From an uncultured Anaerolineales bacterium (GTDB lineage Bacteria > Chloroflexota > Anaerolineae > UBA4142), in contig CAIKBD010000196.1 in the NCBI GenBank assembly GCA_903825565.1, positions 1 through 40,780 of the forward strand: a stretch of 40,780 nucleotides of DNA, written 5' to 3'. The notes beneath the pieces were generated by a model, which had not been told where the DNA came from, did not search any database, and saw nothing but the letters and a program-made list of their open reading frames with translations. Position 1 is the stretch's first letter. Every line of letters begins with the position of its first letter. Positions 40,377 to 40,780 of this stretch are shown piece after piece. A program made the translations under genes and the position numbers.

Positions 40377-40780
40377 ATGCGTCACTTGAAAACTTCAATT
40401 GTCTACTTGATTCTTGGTTTGACCATTCTCTTTAACATCAAGCGGTTGAACTTTGAGGAAGGCAAGATTGACATCCTCCCGCTGTTTTACGCGCTCGGTT
40501 TTGCTGTCGCGCTCATCATTATCCTGTTCCCGTTGTTTCGGCGGATTAACCTGTTCATTTCGCTGATTTTGTGGAATGCGCTCGGCTTGCTTCTCAAAGC
40601 CGCTTTTTTTGCGGAGGAAAGCCCGGTCTTTGGCGACATTAACACGTACCTGACGATTACGGAACTGTCGCTCCTGTCCATCATCGTAGTCTTGGCGCAC
40701 CAGTTGGCGCGCAACCTGAGCGAATTTGAAGAAGCCGTCGAGAATATGACGCTGGCGACCGTCGGCAGGCAATTGCGCGA
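40377..40780 (+). CDS. Membrane protein, N-terminal part (probably a signalling protein), cut by window end
   Basis: The first 134 residues of an open frame that runs off the window. About four helices are visible: SIVYLILGLTILFN, LLPLFYALGFAVALIIILFPL-like, FISLILWNALGLLLKAAFF and LSLLSIIVVLAHQLA. The end, LSEFEEAVENMTLATVGRQL, looks like the helix that leads from a membrane sensor into a cytosolic output domain, as in GGDEF or histidine-kinase proteins; this is inference since the domain itself is missing. AAAAGG lies about 10 bases before the ATG at 40377; an ATG at 40370 is in another frame that stops soon. Confidence 0.7.
   Translation, partial: MRHLKTSIVYLILGLTILFNIKRLNFEEGKIDILPLFYALGFAVALIIILFPLFRRINLFISLILWNALGLLLKAAFFAEESPVFGDINTYLTITELSLLSIIVVLAHQLARNLSEFEEAVENMTLATVGRQLR

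Overview
The window looks like a chromosomal stretch from a high-GC, Gram-positive-like or monoderm bacterium, most likely an Anaerolineae-type member of the Chloroflexota. This is inferred from several traits together: lipoproteins and exported proteins with long Thr/Pro (TPTPT) linkers, a very large BTAD/NB-ARC/TPR (SARP/LuxR-like) regulator, a transmembrane beta-propeller/AAA ATPase pair, and an AmmeMemoRadiSam radical SAM enzyme. No rRNA, tRNA or CRISPR array was found. About 35 genes are supported. Sigma-70-like promoters (TTGACA/TATAAT class, spacers 16-18) can be read directly upstream of many of them.

Layout. 1-5.5 kb (+): a lone domain resembling the N-terminus of dihydropteroate synthase overlapping a SIS-domain sugar isomerase/deaminase, a small basic protein, a TPT-rich lipoprotein, a secreted GH99-like/SH3 protein broken by a frameshift, hpt, and an orphan HicB-like protein. 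5.5-9.8 kb (-): an apparent operon of acyl-CoA thioesterase, a large DNA methyltransferase with a possible nuclease-like N-terminal part, and a PLP aminotransferase. 9.8-16 kb: a TPT membrane protein (+), then two translationally coupled (-) genes for membrane-anchored P-loop ATPases, the first with an external beta-propeller. 16-18.6 kb (-): a soluble PRC/MgtE_N/CBS protein followed by an Nramp-family transporter whose metal-site residues match the magnesium-type (NRMT) variant rather than MntH. 18.8-24.6 kb (-): enoyl reductase-like SDR, PsiE-like protein, zinc alcohol dehydrogenase, MaoC hydratase, enolase, a hicBA module with an in-frame TGA in hicA, and the AmrS-like radical SAM enzyme. 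24.7-30.7 kb (+): the SARP-type regulator, then a three-gene membrane/lipoprotein operon. 30.8-32.4 kb: an IS4-family insertion sequence sitting inside a 174-bp MITE-like repeat. 32.4-37.3 kb: FAH-family hydrolase with a short leader ORF, a corrinoid/pterin methyltransferase (-), a GH13 enzyme (+) and an MFS transporter (-). 37.4-40.8 kb: another MITE copy, a polytopic membrane protein, an FprA-type NADPH:ferredoxin reductase (-), and the start of a membrane signalling-type protein that runs off the window.

The most notable systems are the transmembrane propeller-ATPase pair (10383-15880) and the split MgtE-sensor/Nramp-like transporter operon (15972-18565). Also notable are the three-copy 174-bp MITE with its IS-interrupted copy, the fused methyltransferase (6729-9161) and the nonsense-interrupted hicA in front of the essential enolase gene. 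Functions are inferred from sequence motifs alone; no database search was possible.
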